64,000 nt of DNA from Turritopsis dohrnii. Lineage: Eukaryota > Cnidaria > Hydrozoa > Anthoathecata > Oceaniidae. Numbering within the stretch: the first letter of the stretch is position 1; each line of letters opens with the position of its first letter. The notes under the pieces are model-generated. The model was given only the letters and a program-made list of their open reading frames with translations. It ran no database searches and was not told where the DNA came from. The translations under genes and the position numbers were made by a program. Where the stretch lies: positions 1,240,001 through 1,304,000 of the forward strand of contig BQMF02000048.1 of NCBI GenBank assembly GCA_027922465.2. Direction: 5' to 3'. Positions 57,793-64,000 of the stretch are shown one piece after another.

Positions 57793-59186
57793 TACCGGGT
57801 GGGCCAAAAAAACGCAACATGAATTTGGGGACTCAATGCTAAACTTTTTAGAAAGATATAGTAACAGTTTTTGGGGAGCAGTTTCTTCAGTAAAAGTGGA
57901 ACGTTTGTTTAAAATTTCAGTACGAAACAAGTAAGTTTCGTCAAGTTATGTATTTTTTTGTATAGATAACTGAATTTCAATTGTTACATTTTGTTACGAA
58001 ACTGACGTCAAATTACAAATTTCTTTTCTAATGACGATAAGTCACGCAATCTTCTTCTAAATTAAATTGTAAAATAAAATAAACCGTGACAAGAATGAGA
58101 ATCTATAGTTCACAAAATGATCATCCGAAAATCATCTTAATACAGTTTCCTTCACTTTCAGAAACCGCGTTTAGACGCGGAACGAACTGTTTCAATGCTT
58201 TTCTGATTTCTTTTGTATCCTTTGCGACATCGGGCCAAACTTTTCGAATCTTTCCCTTTAACTCATTGATATCTTTGAATGGATTACCAAATCTGTCCTC
58301 ATAGACTTTGTTCTTTATCTTGTCCCAGAAATTGTAATCCAGGGGATTACAATCAGGCGAGGCAGGTGGCCATTCTGTGTGTTTGATAAATCGCTTGTTC
58401 AATTTCGTCTTGAAAGACACACTTTTCCACCATTCTGTTCTTCCCAAATCTTTCTGCTAAACGTCCTGCTCTTACAGTTCTTCTTTCTTTTGTGCCTGCA
58501 CTCATCATCGGTGTTTTTAAACGTTTGAATTGGCGTAACCCTTTGCTTTTCACCATTCTCCGTACAGATGACCGACTGATACCAGTATGCTTTTCGATCT
58601 CCCGTGGGGACATATGGCTTCCTGGATCGTCCTCCTGAGAGCAAACGAGTTCCTCAACACGATCTTCATTTTCTTTAGTGGTAACTGTCCGTGTTCTACC
58701 TGAACCTGCTTTTCTCTCCATGGAACCACTTTCTTTGAACTTTTTTAAAAGACGATAAACAGATACTCGATCCCAGTTTTTCGTAGGATGTTCCACACAG
58801 ATTCTATTGGCATTCCAACCCTTTTCAATAAAATCGTTTTTAATAACAGCTTTTTCATCTCTAGAGAACACCATTTTCTTTGAAAAAAACTTTCGAGATA
58901 TTGTCTGATCGAGGTATGAACTGGAAATGAATGTAACGACTTATGCAATGCAACAGATTCAAAATATTGAACTGAAGGCATTGTAGTGCAAAGCGTAGCA
59001 GAAGTAGAGGCCTTTCCTAAAAGTTGTATAAAAAATTTTTTATTTAACTTTATGGATTGGTTGTTTTAGAGAATGATTCTAGGCGGTTGGATATTGCTTT
59101 GTATAAAAATTGTAATCACAGCCTGAAGCTATTCTTGAGATATACTCACTTGAACTTATGTTGCGATTTTTTTGGCCCACCCGGTA
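57793..59186 (-). mobile_element. Mariner/Tc1-type transposon, internally deleted (1,394 bp)
   Basis: Inverted ends of about 30 bp (TACCGGGTGGGCCAAAAAAA and complement) with TA on each side (57791-57792 and 59187-59188). The transposase is on the minus strand. Confidence 0.9.
58121..58874 (-). pseudogene. Mariner-type transposase with central deletion
   Basis: N-terminus 58874-58374 contains the paired helix-turn-helix DNA-binding region (RDEKAVIKNDFIEKGWNANR, RVSVYRLLKKFKESG, SGRTRTVTT, ISRSSVRRMVKSKGL) and reaches KCVFQDE, the first catalytic Asp motif. It then jumps, out of frame, to the C-terminal part (58447-58121), whose HTEWPPASPDCNPLDYNFWD holds the last catalytic Asp. The segment with the second Asp is missing, about 90 residues. 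It could be mobilised in trans through its intact ends but cannot move itself. Confidence 0.88.
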
Positions 59187-59188
59187 TA

Positions 59189-60370
59189 TAGCAACTAGCA
59201 TGTAGCTTTAGCTAAAAATGCCCCCGCGCTCAAGCATTCCAATTTGTACACGCAGCAAGCTATACATTGCAAACCTATACAACGGAAACAAAAACAAACA
59301 AAGTCTTGTTACTTTTTGTTATCTCTAAGTCCTATGTCACACTGATGCTAATATACCTTTCAAAAAGTGTAAATAAGGCTTAACAAGTAATATCAGAAAG
59401 TATTTGCTACAAAACAAAAGAAATGTGTGAACTAAAACCATGGATACGTATTTTTATACTCAAAATAAGATTAAGATTTTTTAAAGAAATTCTGTAAGAG
59501 CCAAAAGAAAAAAAAAACTTTAAAAAAAATAAATTAAAGCAAAAAATCCTTAGAAATCTGCGTTTCAAACTTTGATTCGAAACAAAACATAGCCAAAGTT
59601 TACAAAAAAAAACAAGAAAAAAATATAAAAATGTTTTATTGATCATGATCTTTGGAGGACAGAAAGAAAAACACGAAGAACGACAATTTGTAGGCTTTCT
59701 TGCATACACAGAAATCCAATTAAAATCTTTAGTCACCCCCCTCAAAAAATTGGTCACTTTTCTTTCTTTCTCCAATTAAAATCTTAATTAAAGGCAAGAT
59801 CCGCCAAAAATCAGTGCATTGAATAAAATTTATTGAATGAAAGATTTAGAGCTAAAACATATACAAAAATGATGGACAAAATTCCAGATTTGAAGCTGTG
59901 CTTTGAAATTATTGTCGTTCACTTCACAAAAACAGAACAAAAGTAATATGAAAAATGTCTAAGCAATTTTAGCATACGAACTTCCTAAATAACATAGTAT
60001 AATATAATAATAAATTAGGAAAATAAACATTCTGTCTCCCACCTACGGTGTCACGCTTTGACATGGAAAAAAAGCAAAGTCAGCTAATAATTGTATACCA
60101 CCGTGTAACGTCAACATGAAAGTTGGAGGATGATGATGAAGATGATGATGAACAAAATCGGAAACTGACATTCGCCTATCTCGTGAAACTACTATGCCTC
60201 CTCTGTCGCTTACGCTCGCTGCGGGGGCAATAAGGTTAAATAAAGTCTATGCTCCATAACCACTTTTAGAGATACCTCCATTGAATGCTTACTTATTTAC
60301 TTAGTTACTCTTAACAAAAATTAATAACGGTTATGATTAATGATGAAAGTTATCCGTGAACAACAAAATT
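59189..60370. other. hAT-internal or intergenic sequence
   Basis: A GATGATGATGAA microsatellite at 60130-60150 and a small GC-rich hairpin near 60205. No gene. Confidence 0.4.
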
Positions 60371-61262
60371 TAACCTTCCAGAGCAAACAATACACAAGGG
60401 AGACAAAGTGGTACATACAAGGATAGAGAATATTATATAAACTAAGAAAACAAATCAAACCACGCATAATAAAAATATCTGTTTTGGGAAAATTATAAAA
60501 TTTTTTGGTTTAAAAGCATTACTTTTTAAATTAACAGCCCAGTCTCTTCTCTGTAACCGATGACATTATAGGTAAAACTTGTGTTTTGTATTTGTTGAAG
60601 CAGTAACAAGCAAGAAGGCAATATAATCAGGTTTAGAGATTGAAGTACTTGAAGTAGCAATTATTATAGAAACAGTTATGTCAGTTGAAGAAATAATAAT
60701 AACCATATTTGGTTTGAAATATGAAAAAGAGTAACTTCAAATTTTTCAGCAGAACTACTACAAAAACTGGAACATGAAGGTAATTTAACAGGATTACAAG
60801 TTTTTAATGAATGTTACCAGAACCTTAAACGTTTTTTCTAACCGAGATCAAAAATTAATCTGATGATGACCTCTGGAAATATAATGAAATGAAATAAAAT
60901 ACCTTTTCGATCTCAGAAAAAATATTTAAACTTTACCTAGCATTTTATTGTCGTATGCCTGAAACGATATGTTTACATGTTTCATTGTCTGCCTGAATTA
61001 TGAATTTTATCCCATTACATAGGTTTTTAGGGATACAAACACAAATAACAAATAAAATTAAACAGAACAGGTTGTAATCTGGTCTTAAGTGAAATATATA
61101 CCATGGAGAGTATACAGCAGTCTAATTTTCCCAGTTGATGTAGTTTAAGTTCTGGGAGTAAAAAGACTCTCCCATAGACATCTGCAGGAAAGAGCAGAAG
61201 AGAGACAGTCAGGTACAACATCCTGTATTATTTCAGTTAACAATTGAAGAAAGTCTCCAATC
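60371..61262 (+). repeat. Long dispersed repeat R5, copy 2
   Basis: Direct copy of 53436-54320. It ends AAGTCTCCAATCTAAG, without the TGACGTCA-rich block. Confidence 0.88.
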
Positions 61263-62234
61263 TAAGTAACTCCAAGCACAATAAAATTCTCACATCATCA
61301 AATAAGTTGTCACCAACAAGAGCATCTGAAAAGTCAATTTACATCCTGTTGTATCCGAACTGAAATAATAAACAACCAGCCATCTTTAATTTTAGAAATG
61401 AAAAGAAACCACAAATTCCTTATCAAAACAGATTAAAAATCAAATATATCATACACAAAATCAAATTATTGTATTCAAATTAAACAAATCCTTTACCTTA
61501 GCCATCAATCTCTGCTCAACTGGTAAAAATTTCGATGCACATTAATTGTACATAAAAAAAGACCTTGTTTAAACTGGCAAAGTTCGCCAGATTTCCACAA
61601 TCCTACATAATCAAAACATTGTGACTCATCTGTGCCGGATAACTTTGTTATCAAATCTTCGTAAATCGCTTATATATAACAATCATTGCTATCAAACGCA
61701 TCTTTCACCTTTTCAAACCTACTTCGATTAAGAACTCACTGCACGAGAGCGATAAGCTTGACCTATTTGTAAAAACTTTAGTCTGGAAGACAAAGCACCA
61801 ATCGGTCCAAAAACACACGGTCAAAAGTCACATATCCAAAACTACAAGTGAAATTTTAACCGAGGCTTGATAGGTCAATTGTTTAGCAATCTATTGTTCT
61901 CAGGATTTTAAACCAATGGAATGCGTTAAAATGCAGTGGCTTCGAAAACTCAAAGTGGGCAACATGGTCCTTACCTACTCGCTTATGTACGATTTCCAAA
62001 GTTGAATTCAGCCGGAAAAATCGTTTATTGATCTGAGACTATCGGAAAATGAGTGATCAAAAAGTATGGACTGTGTTTCATGACGTATCACTTCTCAAGG
62101 CTAATTCCCGTGAAGATTTGATCGGCACGGCGCGTGCAACAGCTAAGAACTAAATTGCGCTCGTTTAAAATTTTTGATTTGATTTGATTTTACCAGGTCG
62201 GTCGACCAATCTGACCACCCTTGGATCCGCCCCT
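61263..62234. other. Nothing recognised up to the hAT end
   Basis: No supported coding frame or RNA gene. Confidence 0.4.
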
Positions 62235-62235
62235 G

Positions 62236-62745
62236 CATACCGACACAACAAAAGGAATATCATGTATCTCAGTAATACATGTTAATCCACTAGAATGTAA
62301 AGCCATAATTGATATAACCGTCCAACATAAAAATTCTTAAAACTTTGAAATCGAAATACGCCAGAAAGTTTGTTGATGATAAAGAAAGTTCAAGATAAAG
62401 GTGTAGAAACAGCTTAACAAGTACACAAATGATCAAAGAACATCGCTTTTTGTTCGAGATAGTCGAGAGAGTAGTCGAGATAGAAGAGTCAACTACACGA
62501 CGAACTAAATCGCCGATTTGTATTAGTAATAACAAGTCTTTGAAGGAAATTTGTGATTATTTTTCCAAAAACTTCAGTTAAATTTTAACCAACCCTGTGA
62601 TTAATACCATAACTAGAGAGCTTAAGAAATCGAGGACGGTAATGTCTAAGACGGCGGCTGTGTCAGACGGTGAAGTCGACGTTGACGTTTTCTTCAGAAC
62701 GTTGAGAAAGTAGATGGCGACCGCAATTGAAATTTGTAAACAAAT
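62236..62745. other. Spacer before the Harbinger gene
   Basis: A 33-codon open stretch at 62239-62337 (TDTTKGISCISVIHVNPLEC onward) stops at 62338-62340. It could continue the gene interrupted at 56884, but an antisense frame covers the same bases. Confidence 0.25.
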
Positions 62746-63821
62746 ATGGCTGCTTTGCGGGAAGTCAGAAATGTGCTACTGCTTTCACATTTTGAAAAAA
62801 GCATTGATGAAATAGAATTTTTACTTCTGTATCAGTCAAATATTTCAAGAAATCCAGATTTTCCATACTGGCAATATATCCTTTCCAGTTAGATGCTTTG
62901 AACGAGGCTGAATGTTTGGCTTAATTCCGTTTTTTCAAGCATGACATATATGCTTTGGCTGATTTGCTGCGTATTCCAAACCCTTGCATTTGTTATAATG
63001 GCACAAAAGTATCAAAAATTGAAGCTTTTTGCATACTTCTCCGAAGATTGGCTTACCTCTGCCGATTCGGAGACATAATTCATCTATTTGGTAGATCTGT
63101 ACCAGAATTAAGCATGATTTCAAACTATATTTTGAATTGGATTTATGACCAATTTAACGGCAAATTGCACAGTTTTAACCAAACTTGGTTACAGCCTGCC
63201 AATCTTAGAAAGTATGCTGATGCAGTACATGAAAAAGGAGCGTCCCTTAATTTTTGCTGGGGATTTATAGATGGAACCGTTCGTCCGATATGTCGACCAA
63301 TTTCCAATCAAAGAACGGTTTATAATGGTCACAAGAGAGTCCACTCTATTAAGTTCCAGAGTTTAGTTGCACCCAATGGCTTAATTGCAAGTTTATATGG
63401 ACCAATGGAAGGTAGACGTCATGACTATGCTTTACTGAATTCATCTGGCTTACTGCAAAGTTTACAGCAACATTCTGTATGTTCCAATGGTCAAATTCTC
63501 TGCATTTATGGCGATCCAGCTTACCCCATTCGGCCACATTTAATGGCGCTTTTTAAAGGAGCTCGTATTACAGCTGATCAAAAGTCGTTCAATGAAGCCA
63601 TGAGTAAAGTTAGAATAGCAGTGGAACGGATATTTGGGGACATATCTAATTACTTTGCTTTTATGGACTTCAAAAAAAATTTGAAAATAGGTCTCAGTCC
63701 AATTGGGAAAATGTATGTTGTGTGTGCTTTATTGCACAATGCCCGAGCATGTTTGTACAAGAACACAACATCATTATATTTCGGTGTTGACCCACCAACA
63801 CTTGAAGAACATTTTTCATGA
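62746..63821 (+). pseudogene. PIF/Harbinger transposase (HARBI1-like), N-terminal lesions
   Basis: ATG at 62746 opens 48 codons ending FPYWQYILSS, with a stop at 62890-62892. In the next frame the family sequence resumes at 62889 (LDALNEAECLA), meets TAA at 62922-62924, then runs without a stop to 63821. The DDE_Tnp_4 catalytic residues are all present: D in CWGFIDGT, D in YGDPAYP, E in RIAVERIFG. Other family blocks are RRLAYLCRF, FGRSVPELSMI, YNGHKRVHSIKFQS and GPMEGRRHDY. Full-length relatives are about 350-390 residues, so the gene is complete apart from a one-base shift and one nonsense change. The Myb-like partner ORF and inverted ends are not in view. Confidence 0.88.
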
Positions 63822-64000
63822 ACACAATTTTGAAACAAATATTTACTAATAGGGCTCAGTTGACATCGTATAATGCTTCTTCTTAAAAAGAGTCAAATAT
63901 GTTTCAAAATTGCCAAGAAACTGCTATCAAAACAAAAATCATAAACATAAAACTATAAGAAAATACAACATAAAAACAACAAGCAAGAAATGGGGCTTTT
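63822..64000. other. Downstream flank of the Harbinger gene
   Basis: Short AT-rich sequence to the window edge. It may belong to the element's 3' part. Confidence 0.3.

Larger units (their letters stand above)
56885..62235. mobile_element. Region bounded by hAT-type terminal repeats, with nested insertions
   Basis: CAGGGGCGGATCTAGG at 56885 faces inward towards the complement of CAGGGGCGGATCCAAGG ending at 62235. CAGGGGCGGATCYA is a hAT-like end. Inside lie a mariner element (57793-59186) and repeat R5 copy 2. The 8-bp flanks (GTGACAAC and CATACCGA) do not match, so the ends may belong to two insertions or the duplication was altered. No hAT transposase is seen inside. Confidence 0.5.

Overview
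The window looks like a metazoan nuclear genome, most likely cnidarian. It is AT-rich and intron-bearing, and it is saturated with transposons: Ty3/gypsy, CR1/L2-like LINEs, Penelope, hAT, Tc1/mariner, Harbinger, Helitron, tRNA-derived SINEs and many MITEs. It carries one large HEPN-NB-ARC-TPR innate-immunity-type gene, an architecture I know mainly from cnidarians and other marine invertebrates. The species call is inference. No operons, bacterial genes or viral genes are visible.

Layout: 0.6-1 kb holds a small acidic ORF and a GC-rich repeat. 1.4-5.8 kb is a nearly complete, young Ty3/gypsy element with 117-bp LTRs and a 5-bp target duplication. 6-15.6 kb is repeat-rich intergenic DNA with a Penelope GIY-YIG fragment, a fold-back MITE and a 128-bp satellite. 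16-16.8 kb has two tRNA-headed SINE copies. 17.1-20.2 kb is a LINE on the minus strand whose first ORF carries a 2A-like motif. 20.3-23.6 kb is a MITE followed by a nested patchwork of dispersed repeats.

25.4-32.7 kb is a stretch of plus-strand short exons with good splice sites. About ten appear to be leader exons, six of them forming a tandemly duplicated three-exon block. They lead to three small coding exons for a short protein with one membrane segment. 32.8-39.5 kb is a graveyard of LINE 3' ends and a ZMYM1-like hAT transposase. 39.8-47.5 kb is the HEPN-NB-ARC-TPR gene. A 2.7-kb terminal-inverted-repeat element interrupts its coding exon between HEPN and NB-ARC, and removing the element plus one TT restores a continuous reading frame.

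47.5-51 kb is mostly featureless apart from a LINE tail. 52-55.6 kb holds a decayed Helitron, a long dispersed repeat, a TGACGTCA-rich tandem duplication and SINEs. 56.4-62.2 kb is a possible OTU-protease-like fragment apparently split by hAT-type ends, which enclose a mariner element and a second copy of the long repeat. 62.7-63.8 kb is a Harbinger transposase with an intact DDE domain but a damaged N-terminus. Apart from the HEPN-NB-ARC-TPR gene and the leader-exon gene, almost everything recognisable is mobile DNA, much of it nested.
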